Shown here: piece by piece, positions 52,803 to 64,000 of the stretch
How the letters are laid out: each line of letters begins with the position of its first letter
Position numbering within the stretch: position 1 is the stretch's first letter
Source: an uncultured Pelagibacteraceae bacterium
GTDB lineage: Bacteria > Pseudomonadota > Alphaproteobacteria > Pelagibacterales > Pelagibacteraceae
Reading direction: 5' to 3'
Assembly: GCA_902571425.1 (NCBI GenBank)
Contig: CACGBZ010000005.1
Coordinates: forward strand, 39,086-103,085
DNA length: 64,000 nt
Made by a program: the position numbers and the translations under genes
The notes under the pieces: model-generated
The model's database searches: none
Seen by the model: only the letters and a program-made list of their open reading frames with translations
What the model was told of the DNA's origin: nothing

Positions 52803-53698
52803 GATCCTATATATTTAGCACAAGATTGATGTAACATTGAATGTAATTCAACAAGTTTATTGAAATCCTTGTTGTAACCACCACCCAAAACTCCACAAAA
52901 TGGTATCCGTCTAGAAAAAAAGTTTTCTACCACTAGCTCATCTCTAAGTTTTATTCCCTCGTCAGAGATTTTTAATTTACCTAATCTATCATTAAAATGA
53001 ATATCAACACCTGCTATATAAAAAATAAAATCAAAATTTTCCTGATTTAACTCTTTTAAATAATATTTGAGGGTATTTAGGTAAGCATCATCCTCTAAGT
53101 TATCCTCAAGCTCTACATCTAAATTGCTATTTGATTTTTTTGCTGGATAATTGGTTTTTGAATGCATGCTAAACGTAAAAACACTTCTATTATCTTTAAA
53201 AATTTCTGAATTACCATTTCCTTGATGAACATCTAAATCAATGATTAAAATTTTATTAGCTTGACCTCTATTAAGTAAATAATGTGACGCAACTGCAACA
53301 TCATTAAATACACAATAACCTGCACCTCCATAATAACTTGCGTGGTGGCTGCCACCAGCAGTGTTACATGAGATTCCATAATTGATTGCAAGTTTAGATG
53401 CTAGCACAGTCCCACCAGTAGCAACTAAAGATCTTTGGACAACACTATCTACAAGTGGAAATCCAATTTTTTTTACTCCCTCTTTACTTAAAGTTTTGTT
53501 TTGAATATCTAAAATATAATTTTTTGAATGTGCATAACTTAATGTTTCAAATGAGCAAGGTGATGGTTTGTAAAATTTACTTACAATTTTGTTTTGAATT
53601 AAATAATTGGCTAATTCTCCAAATTTATTAATAGGAAATTTATGATCATCACCAATTTTAGCAAAATAATCTTCGTGATTAACTACTGGTAACTCCAT
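52799..53698 (-). CDS. Histone deacetylase-family amidohydrolase
   Basis: A zinc hydrolase of the HDAC/AcuC/acetylpolyamine amidohydrolase superfamily, here about 299 residues. TAGGSHHASYYGGAGYCVFND holds the catalytic His pair, and ILIIDLDVHQGNG and GVDIHFNDRLG hold the zinc-binding Asp and His. GVLGGGYNKD near the C-terminus is also conserved. I place the start at the ATG at 53698, just after the upstream stop. A longer frame starting at 53737 would overlap that gene by 37 bases and adds residues foreign to the family. It probably deacylates a small molecule. Confidence 0.87.
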   Translation of the reverse strand: MELPVVNHEDYFAKIGDDHKFPINKFGELANYLIQNKIVSKFYKPSPCSFETLSYAHSKNYILDIQNKTLSKEGVKKIGFPLVDSVVQRSLVATGGTVLASKLAINYGISCNTAGGSHHASYYGGAGYCVFNDVAVASHYLLNRGQANKILIIDLDVHQGNGNSEIFKDNRSVFTFSMHSKTNYPAKKSNSNLDVELEDNLEDDAYLNTLKYYLKELNQENFDFIFYIAGVDIHFNDRLGKLKISDEGIKLRDELVVENFFSRRIPFCGVLGGGYNKDFNKLVELHSMLHQSCAKYIGS

Positions 53699-53700
53699 TA

Positions 53701-54651
53701 TTACTCTAGAACTCTTATAGGCTTTCCATTTGCACAAGCCTCTAATCCTTCGATCATTTGATTATAAAAAATACTATAATTTTCAGCTGTAACATAACCA
53801 ATGTGTGGGGTAAGCAATGCATTTGGTAAAAATCTAAGCTTATTATTTTCAGGTAAGGGCTCTTTTTCATATACATCAATTCCAGCACCAGCAATTACAT
53901 TAGTTGATAAAGCAATAATTAAATCATCCTCATTTACAATAGGTCCACGAGATGTGTTTATTAAAAAAGCTGTTTTTTTCATTTTATCTAATTCTTTTAA
54001 AGTAATGCAGTCTTTGTATCTTTCACCTCCTTGAACATGAATTGAAAGAACATCTGAATTTGTAATTAAATCTTCTTTGCTGCAAGGTAATACATCTAAT
54101 TCTTTACACTTATCTAAGTTAAGATTTTCACTCCAGGCCATTACTTGCATACCAAAAGCCTTTCCAATTTTAGCAACTTCACTGCCTACCCTGCCTAATC
54201 CAATTAAACCTAAAATTTTTCCTTTTAATTCCACACCAATAGTAGTTTGCCAATATCCTTGATACATATTATCGAACTCTTCTTTAAAGTTTCTAGCCAA
54301 ACCAAGAATTAATGCCCAAGTTAATTCAGGCGTTGGGTTGATATTTATATCTGTTCCACAAACTATAATTTTTCTTTTCTTAGCAGCCTCTAAATCAATA
54401 GATCTATTACGTAATCCACTTGTGATTACAAATTTTAAATCATTTAAATTATCAATTAAATTTTTTGTGATTGGAGTTCTTTCTCTCATAATTAATAAAG
54501 CTTCAAAATTCGCTAACTGATCAATTGCATCTGCTTCATCTAAAAAAGGTTCGCTAAAAATCTTAAATTCATATTTTCCAGATAGTTTTTCTAAATCTAC
54601 AAATTGTTGAGCAACATTTTGATAGTCATCTAATATAGCGACTTTAAGCAT
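53701..54651 (-). CDS. D-isomer-specific 2-hydroxyacid dehydrogenase
   Basis: A 316-residue NAD-dependent oxidoreductase of the phosphoglycerate-dehydrogenase type. The nucleotide motif is ILGLIGLGRVGSEVAKIG (about 144-161). The catalytic Arg is in NTSRGPIVNEDDL, Glu in GAGIDVYEKEPLP and His in TPHIGYVTAEN. No C-terminal ACT domain is present, so serine synthesis is not assured. It overlaps the EamA gene by 8 bases and sits in a run with a DadA-like oxidase, so it may reduce the keto acid produced there. Confidence 0.9.
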   Translation of the reverse strand: MLKVAILDDYQNVAQQFVDLEKLSGKYEFKIFSEPFLDEADAIDQLANFEALLIMRERTPITKNLIDNLNDLKFVITSGLRNRSIDLEAAKKRKIIVCGTDININPTPELTWALILGLARNFKEEFDNMYQGYWQTTIGVELKGKILGLIGLGRVGSEVAKIGKAFGMQVMAWSENLNLDKCKELDVLPCSKEDLITNSDVLSIHVQGGERYKDCITLKELDKMKKTAFLINTSRGPIVNEDDLIIALSTNVIAGAGIDVYEKEPLPENNKLRFLPNALLTPHIGYVTAENYSIFYNQMIEGLEACANGKPIRVLE

Positions 54652-55546
54652 TTTTAACTTTCTTATTTGATAACAATATTCCTGTAATAATAAAACAAGC
54701 GCCTAAAATATGATAAAACATAAATTTTTCATTAAAAAAAATCATTGCCATTACTGCGCTCAAAATTGGCATTAGGTGTAAAAAAACACCAGATCGATTA
54801 GCACCAATCATAGATATTCCTTTTATCCATAAAATAAAAGATGCCAAACCTGGAAACAAAACTACATAAGATAAAATTAAAATAAATGGTAATTCCAAAT
54901 TAATTCTAAAGCCAATTTGATATTCAATAAAATAAACTGGTATCAAAAATATTAAACCAAAAGTAATTACTACTTGAAGTAATGATATTTGAGTTAATTC
55001 ATATTTTTTTCCTTTTAATAATGTAGAATATAAAGCCCATGAGAACATTGCTATGACCATAGTTATGTCCCCTTTATTAAAATCTAAATTTTTTAATATC
55101 TCTATATTTGCTTTTGTTATAATCATAATTACACCAGCAAAAGAAAATACTACCCCTATAACTTGAAAAATATTTGTCTTTTCAATTTTTAAAATTGAAG
55201 AAAACAACATGATCATCACAGGTATCGTTGAAATCATTAATACTCCACTAATCACCTGAGTAAAATTTAATGAGTAATAAACAATTGAATTAAATATTGT
55301 AATACTAGTAACTCCCAAAACAATGAAAAGCCTATAGTTTTTAATTATATAATTTCTTTTCTGTAATATTTCGGGAATTGTAAAAGGTGCTAAAATCAAC
55401 CAAGCGAAAAGCCATCGGTAAAAATTTAGTGAAAATGGTGGAACTTCATAAAAACTTGCAAGTTTACCTACTACAAAATTTCCTGCCCAGAAAGTTACTG
55501 TTAAAAATAGATATAAATAAGCTAAAAAATTATTTTCTTTAGTCAC
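54644..55546 (-). CDS. EamA/DMT-family permease
   Basis: A 300-residue inner-membrane protein with ten hydrophobic helices. FLTVTFWAGNFVVGKLASF starts the first EamA repeat, MISTIPVMIMLFSSILKIEKTN closes it, and AMFSWALYSTLLKGKKYE begins the second. It starts directly after the DadA-like stop and overlaps the next gene by 8 bases, so it most likely transports a substrate or product of that run. Which one is unknown. Confidence 0.86.
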   Translation of the reverse strand: MTKENNFLAYLYLFLTVTFWAGNFVVGKLASFYEVPPFSLNFYRWLFAWLILAPFTIPEILQKRNYIIKNYRLFIVLGVTSITIFNSIVYYSLNFTQVISGVLMISTIPVMIMLFSSILKIEKTNIFQVIGVVFSFAGVIMIITKANIEILKNLDFNKGDITMVIAMFSWALYSTLLKGKKYELTQISLLQVVITFGLIFLIPVYFIEYQIGFRINLELPFILILSYVVLFPGLASFILWIKGISMIGANRSGVFLHLMPILSAVMAMIFFNEKFMFYHILGACFIITGILLSNKKVKNA

Positions 55547-56788
55547 TTAACTAAATCTAAGCGAACTATAAGGTTTTAAATCTAAATTTGTATTTTCATT
55601 CGCTATCATCCCTGAAACAATCTTTCCAGAAATTGGACCTAAAGTCCATCCTAAATGATGATGTCCAAAACAATAATAAATATTTTTATAATTTTTTGAT
55701 GGTCCCATAACAGGTAAAAAATCTGGTAAAGTTGGTCTAAATCCTAACCACTCATCCTCATGCTCAGGTAAATCACCAAGCATATATTTTGCATTATTTA
55801 TCAAATTTTTAACTCTTGATTTGGATAATGGATTATCTAATCCACCAAATTCTACAGTTCCAACAACTCTTAAACCTTGTTCCATCGGTGTAATTCCAAA
55901 TCCACGGTTAGAAAATATTACAGGTCTGCTTAATAAATGGTCACAATTTTTAAAATGAACATGATATCCACGCTCTGTATCTAAAGGTATTTTTTCACCA
56001 AGATTATCTGTTAATTTTTTTGAAAAAGCTCCACAAGCTATTACTGCTTTATCAAAAACGTAACTTTGAGTTTCAGTTTTAAAAACTGGTTTTTCTTCAT
56101 CAAAACTAATATCTTTAATATTTACTTTGTTAAATTTTCCACCTTTTTGCAAAAATAAATCAAATAGTTTTAAAAGAATTTTTTTCGGATTTCTTGCATG
56201 TCTTGCATAAGGATAATAAACGCCTGCATGGTAAAATGGTTTAATGTGTGGTTCAAGATCGTTTATTTCAGCTTTAGTGACCAATTGTTGCTCAACACCT
56301 AATTCGTCCCTGACTTTAATTTCTAATTCTCTACTTTTTAAATCTTTATCGTTCCATATATAAAGAATTCCCTTGTTTTCAACCAAACCTTCTAAGTCTA
56401 TCTCTTCAAATAATTCATCATATGCAGGTAAAGCTAGATCTAAAATTTGGTGCATATTTTTAGCAGTATGCATCATCTTTGTTTTGGTAGTATTCATTAT
56501 AAATTTTATAAACCACGGAATCATTTTAGGAACATAATTCCATTTTAAAGCAAGTGGACCTGAAGAACTAAGCAACATTGCAGGCACATCTGCTAGAACG
56601 TCAGTTCTGTTTAAAGAAAGAGATGCATAAGGAGAAAAGTGACCTGCATTACCATAAGAGGCGGCTTGGCTACCTGGGTTGTCTCTGTCAAAAATAGTTA
56701 CATTGAAACCTTTTTTTTGAAGAAACAAAGCATTAGATACACCTTGAATTCCTGCTCCAACTATTCCTACTTTAAGGTTTTTATTCAT
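55547..56788 (-). CDS. D-amino-acid dehydrogenase-like FAD enzyme (DAO family)
   Basis: A ~413-residue flavoenzyme. The N-terminal fold is VGIVGAGIQGVSNALFLQKK, followed by the DadA-type PGSQAASYGNAGHFSPYAS, LDTERGYHVHF and the C-terminal MGPSKNYKNIYYCFGHHHLGWTLGP. These fit DadA, which oxidises D-amino acids to keto acids and passes electrons to the respiratory chain. Hydroxyproline or other oxidases of the family are alternatives. I choose the ATG at 56788. A TTG at 56803 would add five residues. It heads the six-gene run to 51190. Confidence 0.85.
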   Translation of the reverse strand: MNKNLKVGIVGAGIQGVSNALFLQKKGFNVTIFDRDNPGSQAASYGNAGHFSPYASLSLNRTDVLADVPAMLLSSSGPLALKWNYVPKMIPWFIKFIMNTTKTKMMHTAKNMHQILDLALPAYDELFEEIDLEGLVENKGILYIWNDKDLKSRELEIKVRDELGVEQQLVTKAEINDLEPHIKPFYHAGVYYPYARHARNPKKILLKLFDLFLQKGGKFNKVNIKDISFDEEKPVFKTETQSYVFDKAVIACGAFSKKLTDNLGEKIPLDTERGYHVHFKNCDHLLSRPVIFSNRGFGITPMEQGLRVVGTVEFGGLDNPLSKSRVKNLINNAKYMLGDLPEHEDEWLGFRPTLPDFLPVMGPSKNYKNIYYCFGHHHLGWTLGPISGKIVSGMIANENTNLDLKPYSSLRFS

Positions 56789-56851
56789 GAAATTGTTATA
56801 CAAGTAAAAATTAATTTAACAGAGTGACAAATTATGCAAATTTAAATTTTA

Positions 56852-57976
56852 TTATGCAATCATTTGTTTATGATTGATTTTAGCACTCAAAACTATGCCA
56901 AAGCCAATCATTGTAGCTAACATTGAGGAACCTCCATAGGACATTATTGGTAATGGAGAGCCAACTATAGGTAGTAAACCTAGAACCATAGATAAGTTTA
57001 CGACAATATAAATAAATATTGCAAACGCATAACCAAAACAAAAAAGTCTAGCAAAGTTACTTCTTGAAATAGATCCTATTCGTAAAATTCTAAAAATTAT
57101 TATTGAGTATAATATTAAAAGACAAACAGAGCCTACAAAACCAAACTCCTCTGAAAATAAAGTAAATATAAAATCTGTATGTTTTTCAGGTAAAAAATCC
57201 AAATAACTTTGCGTACCTTTTAAAAAACCCTTCCCATCAAGGCCGCCTGAACCTATTGCTATTTTCGATTGTATAATTTGATATCCAGCACCTAAGGGGT
57301 CTCTATCTGGGTCTAAAAAAGTTAATATTCTCAATTTTTGGTATGGTTTAAGAAATGAAATTATAAAAGGTAACGAAATCAAAAAAGTAATAAATGAGTA
57401 TATAAAATATTTAATTTTTATACCTCCTAACCACAATATAATTAATCCACTTAAAGCAATTAATATAGATGTACCAAGATCAGGTTGAGAAATTACAAAA
57501 ATTATTGGAATTACTATAATAGATAAAACAATAGTTATACTAGTAAATGAATTAACATTTTCTATTTTTATTCTATGAAAGTATTTAGCAAGACACATTA
57601 TGATTGCTACTTTCATAAGTTCTGAAGGTTGTAGAACAAATAAATAAAGATCCATCCATCTTTGTGAACCAGAGGACTTTATTCCAAAAAATGAAACATA
57701 AACTAATAAAAGTATTATTATAAAGTAGATTATATAAGAAAAGTTATGCCAAAATTTTATATTAAAAAAAGCCACAAAAATCATTAAAGGAAAAAAAACT
57801 GCAAGTTTTACAAAATGATTTTTTGTATGAAAAAGTATTTCACCACCATCTGTAGAATACATAACAAAAACACTCAATACAGAAAGAAGGGTGACAGAAA
57901 TCAACAGTATATAATCTAAGTTTTTTATTTTTTGAAATAATGTAATCTCATTACTCAATCTATCGTGCTGAAACAT
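56852..57976 (-). CDS. rodA: Rod-shape peptidoglycan glycosyltransferase RodA
   Basis: A SEDS-family polymerase that makes side-wall glycan strands with PBP2. The 374-residue membrane protein has about ten helices. LQPSELMKVAIIMCLAKYF, ISQPDLGTSILIALSG, YQIIQSKIAIGSGGLDGKG and LPEKHTDFIFTLFSEEFGFVG (catalytic-loop region, cited in parts) and VGSPLPIMSYGGSSML are diagnostic. It starts directly after the mrdA stop, at the end of the leuA-mre run. Confidence 0.94.
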   Translation of the reverse strand: MFQHDRLSNEITLFQKIKNLDYILLISVTLLSVLSVFVMYSTDGGEILFHTKNHFVKLAVFFPLMIFVAFFNIKFWHNFSYIIYFIIILLLVYVSFFGIKSSGSQRWMDLYLFVLQPSELMKVAIIMCLAKYFHRIKIENVNSFTSITIVLSIIVIPIIFVISQPDLGTSILIALSGLIILWLGGIKIKYFIYSFITFLISLPFIISFLKPYQKLRILTFLDPDRDPLGAGYQIIQSKIAIGSGGLDGKGFLKGTQSYLDFLPEKHTDFIFTLFSEEFGFVGSVCLLILYSIIIFRILRIGSISRSNFARLFCFGYAFAIFIYIVVNLSMVLGLLPIVGSPLPIMSYGGSSMLATMIGFGIVLSAKINHKQMIA

Positions 57977-59923
57977 TTAAACGTTTATCCTCTCAAAATT
58001 TGATTGTTTATTTCTTAAGTCATGTCTGTCGATGATTAATTTAAATAATTTTTTTGCAATTGGTGCTGCAGCCTTACTTCCTGAGCCACCATGCTCAACA
58101 ATTATACTGAGCGCATATCGCGGGTTAACATATGGTCCGTAAGCAACATACAAGGCATGATCTCTATCTTTGTATGGTATTTGATCTAATTCTAAATCTA
58201 ATTCCCTCTCTCTTTTACTAATTCTCTTGACCTGGGCTGTTCCAGTTTTTCCTGCAAATTGATATTTAGGATCATCAATTCTTGATTTATAAGAAGTTCC
58301 AAATCTTTCATTGGTCGATGCAAACATTGCTTCTTGAACAATCTTAATATTTTTTTGGTTTTTAAATAACTTTTTGTCTAACAATTCCTCAGAGTCGGTA
58401 TCAAATAATAACCCGCTTTCCATTGATTGTTTTGCATCTTCGTAAGAAATTGGATTACTATCGACAATTATTTTCGGTTTTACAGCAAAGCCTCCATTTG
58501 CAATTTGTGCGGTCATCATACAAAGTTGTAAAGGAGTTGATTGTATATAGCCTTGTCCAATACCTGTTATTAAGGTCTCTCCTAATACCCAGCCTTTACC
58601 ATGATTATTTTTTTTCCATTTTGTATTTGGAAATAATCCTTTTTTTTCATTATCAAAATAATCGCCAAGAACTTTTTTACCTAAGCCAAACTTTTCAGCT
58701 GTAATGTTTAATCTATCAACACCTAATAACCTAGCAACCTCATAAAAATATGTATCACAAGATTGTTTCATTGCATTTTTCAGACTAACCCAACCATGTC
58801 CCTTTTCCTTCCAACAGTGAAATGTTTGTCCATATAACTCCATTTTTCCTGTGCATTTAACTTTAAACTTTGTATCTATTACTTTGTTTTCTAAAGCTGA
58901 AAGCGCAACAATAGGTTTTATTGTTGAACCTGGTGAGTATAGACCCGAAAGAGTTTTGTTTATTAACGGTTTTAATGGATTATTTCTAATTAATTGCCAC
59001 TCATCTTGACTTATTCCGAATAAAAATAAATTTGGATTATAAGATGGAGATGAATACATTGCTATTATATCTCCAGTATAAATATCCATTACACTAATAG
59101 ATCCTGCTTTTTTATTTAACAATTTCCCACAAGCTTTTTGTATTTCTGTGTCTACAGTTAAACGTATTTTTGATCCTTGCTCACCTTTTTGATGCTCGAG
59201 TTGATTAATTCTTTTGCCGTAAGCATTTACTTCATATCTTTGAATAGCATTTGTTCCAATTAAATGATTTTCAAGTCTTTTCTCTAAGCCTAGTTTTCCA
59301 ATTTTCATCCCTGGTACAAATCTTTCTTGGATAATTTCATTTTCTAAAATTTCTTGTTCATTTGGTTGACTCACATATCCAAGAACATGTGTGTATACAT
59401 CATTAAATGGATAGTTTCTTGAGATTGTCATTACTGGTTTAACACCAACAAGATCGTATAAATAATTATTAATTTTTACAAATTGACTCCAGCTTAAGTT
59501 TTCAGAAACAATAATACTTTCCCACGGTTTTAGCTCTGCTTTTAATTTATTTATTCTTGCAATTCTTTTATCACTTAGATTTAAAAGATTTTTCAATCTA
59601 AGTAATAAATAATTAAAATTCTCAACTTGCTCTGGAATTATATGTAATTGATAAACTTTTAAATTCCCTGCAATTACATTTCCAAAATAATCAACAATAT
59701 TTCCCCTAGTAGGTGGGAGTTTCCACTCTCTAATTCTATTTTTGTCTGAAAGTGTTAAATATTTTTTATTTTCGTTTATTTGAAGAGAAAATAAACGAGC
59801 AACGATACCAACAAAAACTACCACTTTTGCTGCTCCGATTATAAACATCCTTCTATTAATTACATCTGCTTTTCTTATTCCTGAATTAGATTTAATCATT
59901 TGTTTGATATGAAATTCTTTCAT
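57977..59923 (-). CDS. mrdA: Penicillin-binding protein 2 (peptidoglycan transpeptidase)
   Basis: Cross-links side-wall peptidoglycan with RodA. The 648-residue protein has one N-terminal membrane helix (RMFIIGAAKVVVFVGIVARLF), a dimerisation domain with PTRGNIVDYFGN, and a transpeptidase domain with nucleophile Ser333 in SPGSTIKP (Lys336), the second motif SCDTYFYE (SxD form) and KTG in AGKTGTAQV. The start at 59923 overlaps mreD by 32 bases. An in-frame ATG at 59899 would remove eight residues, and neither has a clear ribosome site. Confidence 0.94.
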   Translation of the reverse strand: MKEFHIKQMIKSNSGIRKADVINRRMFIIGAAKVVVFVGIVARLFSLQINENKKYLTLSDKNRIREWKLPPTRGNIVDYFGNVIAGNLKVYQLHIIPEQVENFNYLLLRLKNLLNLSDKRIARINKLKAELKPWESIIVSENLSWSQFVKINNYLYDLVGVKPVMTISRNYPFNDVYTHVLGYVSQPNEQEILENEIIQERFVPGMKIGKLGLEKRLENHLIGTNAIQRYEVNAYGKRINQLEHQKGEQGSKIRLTVDTEIQKACGKLLNKKAGSISVMDIYTGDIIAMYSSPSYNPNLFLFGISQDEWQLIRNNPLKPLINKTLSGLYSPGSTIKPIVALSALENKVIDTKFKVKCTGKMELYGQTFHCWKEKGHGWVSLKNAMKQSCDTYFYEVARLLGVDRLNITAEKFGLGKKVLGDYFDNEKKGLFPNTKWKKNNHGKGWVLGETLITGIGQGYIQSTPLQLCMMTAQIANGGFAVKPKIIVDSNPISYEDAKQSMESGLLFDTDSEELLDKKLFKNQKNIKIVQEAMFASTNERFGTSYKSRIDDPKYQFAGKTGTAQVKRISKRERELDLELDQIPYKDRDHALYVAYGPYVNPRYALSIIVEHGGSGSKAAAPIAKKLFKLIIDRHDLRNKQSNFERINV

Positions 59924-60410
59924 TTAAAAAATTAAAAAATAAAAAAAATATTGGATAAAATAAAAAAGTAAAACCTGAGTTAATCAAATAATTTGTGTAA
60001 TCAACTTTAATTAAAAAGACTAAATCCAAAATAATTACTTGAATTGAATTTATTAATAAAATTGTAAATAATAATGATATCCAGTCTTTCATAAAGTTTG
60101 GGGATAAAGTGATGTTTCTTATATAAGCTGTTACTGAACAAAGAATAAGGTAACAAAAACTACTAATTCCTATTGGTATACCTATTACAACATCATTAAT
60201 TATTCCTGCAAAGAAAATTGCTAGATAACCTAATTGATCAGGATTTCTTAAAGTCCAAAAGAAAATTAATAAATGAACAAAATTAAAAGCAAAATAATCA
60301 AGTTTTAAGTAATTAAAATCAAATTCATTAAATACAGAAAAAAATAACATTATAAATGGTACGTAGGATAAGAATATTTTTAAAAAAGGACTTTTATTAA
60401 GTGATGACAT
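59892..60410 (-). CDS. mreD: Rod shape-determining protein MreD
   Basis: A 172-residue membrane protein with about five helices that bridges the MreB filament and cell-wall enzymes. LLIFFWTLRNPDQLGYLAIFFAGIINDVVIGIPIG (key: P-x-x-x-G-x-x-x-x-F-x-x-G-x-x-x-D) is the family signature. It shares one base with mreC and overlaps mrdA by 32. Sequence conservation is low in this family, so position between mreC and mrdA supports the call. Confidence 0.88.
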   Translation of the reverse strand: MSSLNKSPFLKIFLSYVPFIMLFFSVFNEFDFNYLKLDYFAFNFVHLLIFFWTLRNPDQLGYLAIFFAGIINDVVIGIPIGISSFCYLILCSVTAYIRNITLSPNFMKDWISLLFTILLINSIQVIILDLVFLIKVDYTNYLINSGFTFLFYPIFFLFFNFLNERISYQTND

Positions 60411-61258
60411 TATTCTTCTCCGCCTATTTTAAAAGAAACTATTTTTACATAGTTGAGTTGTGTAAAATCAGAAAAAAAATTAATTTTTCCTTCTGATATG
60501 TTGTTAATTTTTCCAATTGGTATACCAGGTTTGAATAAACCACCAAGACCTGAGGTGTAAGCAAAAATTTCTTTATTTTTAAAATCTTCTCTAAATTCTT
60601 CTTGAGTATGTTCAATTTTTCCAAAATCACTTCCTGTACCAGAAATTACAGCTTGTATGTCATCTGGCTCTAGAACAGATGGTATTTTACTATTAAGGTC
60701 AGACAATAGTAATGCCCTTGAATTGGTATAATTTACTTCAATTATTTGGCCAACTAGATAAACATCATCAATAACAGCCATTCCAATTTTTACTTTATCT
60801 TTTGTGCCTTTATTTAATACTACTGATTTTAAATATGGACTGTCTTTATCAATTAAAACTCTGGCAAATATTTCTTGTGAATTTATACTTTCATCAAGTA
60901 ACTCTCTAAGCTTTTCATTTTCTGCAGTTAAAAACTCATTTTGTAATTTAAGTTGCTCAGAATTTTCTATTTTAATTAATTCTTTCTGATGACTTTCATA
61001 CAAATCCATATGTGATTTGAATTTTGAAGTTATTTCTTTTAATTTATTTTCTGGGATTGATGCAATATGAGATGATCTATAAATTACTTCATTAATTCCT
61101 AATTTAACAAATTGTATTGCTTTAAAATTAAAATTACTTAGAACAATTACAAAAATTGATAAAATAATTAAAGTTAGTAAAGAAAATTTTTGTTTATCTT
61201 TTTTTTTTAAGAAAGCTGACCTAATGGCAATTACAAAATCATCTCTGCCAGTAGCCAT
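60410..61258 (-). CDS. mreC: Rod shape-determining protein MreC
   Basis: A 282-residue protein with one membrane helix (FSLLTLIILSIFVIVLSNF), a coiled-coil stretch (about 80-118: LQNEFLTAENEKLRELLDES) and a periplasmic beta domain with VVLNKGTKDKVKIGMAVIDD and YVGQI-like LVGQIIEVNYTNSRALLLSDLNSKIP. It scaffolds PBP2 and MreD. It begins 5 bases after mreB. The family-typical GLYSSGLGGLF-like TSGLGGLFKPGIPIG is visible. Confidence 0.92.
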   Translation of the reverse strand: MATGRDDFVIAIRSAFLKKKDKQKFSLLTLIILSIFVIVLSNFNFKAIQFVKLGINEVIYRSSHIASIPENKLKEITSKFKSHMDLYESHQKELIKIENSEQLKLQNEFLTAENEKLRELLDESINSQEIFARVLIDKDSPYLKSVVLNKGTKDKVKIGMAVIDDVYLVGQIIEVNYTNSRALLLSDLNSKIPSVLEPDDIQAVISGTGSDFGKIEHTQEEFREDFKNKEIFAYTSGLGGLFKPGIPIGKINNISEGKINFFSDFTQLNYVKIVSFKIGGEE

Positions 61259-61263
61259 TTTTC

Positions 61264-63869
<2,606 letters not shown>

Positions 63870-63891
63870 AACTAAAATTTTTAGAAAATCT

Positions 63892-63919
63892 ATAATACAA
63901 TCTATGAGAGAGATTGCAA
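63892..63919 (-). promoter_or_regulatory. leuA: Candidate promoter of leuA and the mre genes
   Basis: On the minus strand TTGCAA (63919-63914) and TATTAT (63897-63892) are 16 bases apart, a reasonable sigma-70-type pair about 23 bases before the leuA ATG. In AT-rich DNA such matches are common, so this is only a candidate. Confidence 0.4.
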
Positions 63920-63970
63920 AATAATTAGTAAAATTATCATTTTTAATGGACCATTTTAGGCTTACGAAAA

Positions 63971-64000
63971 TTAATTATAAATAGACTCAATTTTAGGCAT
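63971..64000 (-). other. Possible 3′ end of a gene outside the window
   Basis: Read on the minus strand from the window edge, a frame encodes MPKIESIYN and ends at TAA (63973-63971). It may be the tail of a gene that starts beyond base 64000, or chance. The rest of 63870-63970 holds only the candidate leuA promoter and AT-rich sequence. Confidence 0.2.

Overview
The window reads as a piece of a Pelagibacterales (SAR11, Candidatus Pelagibacter-like) chromosome. The DNA is very AT-rich, almost all of it is coding, and most neighbouring genes on the same strand are separated by 0-6 bases or overlap by 1-8. The content is typical of the group: a glycine riboswitch before gcvT, many ABC, TRAP and DMT transporters, and no mobile elements. 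No tRNA, rRNA, CRISPR array, insertion sequence or prophage was seen, and no stretch over 300 bases lacks a gene. The organism name rests on gene content and my memory of the group, not on a database search.

Layout. 1-3.1 kb: tail of an MFS transporter, cmk, a MOSC protein, a PhyH-type dioxygenase and two small unknowns. 3.1-7.4 kb (minus strand): a four-gene run of an EamA permease, creatinase, glycine amidinotransferase and threonine aldolase. 7.4-17 kb: moeA-mobA, divergent from a NifU-like protein, an HPP membrane protein, fdhD, a two-subunit NAD-type formate dehydrogenase and selO. 16.9-27.6 kb: a DAO-type FAD oxidoreductase with tspO; a lipid-modification set (amine oxidase-like, DUF1365, Cfa-like, DUF3833, and a convergent SDR); and gcvT-gcvH-gcvP behind a tandem glycine riboswitch with a visible promoter. 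27.6-31.4 kb: an EamA permease, 5-oxoprolinase subunits pxpB/pxpC divergent from pxpA, and a TPR protein. 31.4-34.9 kb: a TRAP transporter and a TerC-like protein. 35-50 kb: two branched-chain-type ABC systems (one with its binding protein convergent to its permease operon), a ProC-like protein, an outer-membrane barrel, azlCD, glutarate hydroxylase glaH and a LysE exporter. 50.5-56.8 kb: a hairpin with a 13-codon ORF, a DUF2805 protein, glutaredoxin, and a six-gene run (DadA-like, EamA, 2-hydroxyacid dehydrogenase, HDAC-like, msrB, DUF1479). 56.8-63.9 kb: leuA-mreB-mreC-mreD-mrdA-rodA.

How it fits together. Much of the left half converges on glycine and one-carbon units. Creatinase gives sarcosine plus urea, DAO-type oxidases can turn sarcosine into glycine, threonine aldolase makes glycine, the Gcv system splits glycine, and formate dehydrogenase with its molybdenum-cofactor and sulfuration helpers oxidises formate. 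The right half is mostly uptake of amino-acid-like compounds plus cell-shape genes. I recognised no classical transcription factor. The visible control is RNA-based: a riboswitch, three intergenic terminator hairpins at minus-strand gene ends, one shared bidirectional terminator, and one unexplained hairpin.

Strongest observations: (1) the linker between the two glycine aptamers is perfectly complementary over 12 nt to the gcvT ribosome-binding site and start codon, and competes with helix P1 of aptamer 2, giving a complete translational ON-switch model; (2) an apparent guanidino-compound/creatine operon; (3) a 10-bp perfect hairpin whose loop holds a strong Shine-Dalgarno and the start of a 13-codon ORF; (4) an unlisted 23-residue one-helix membrane peptide gene in an ABC-transporter operon.
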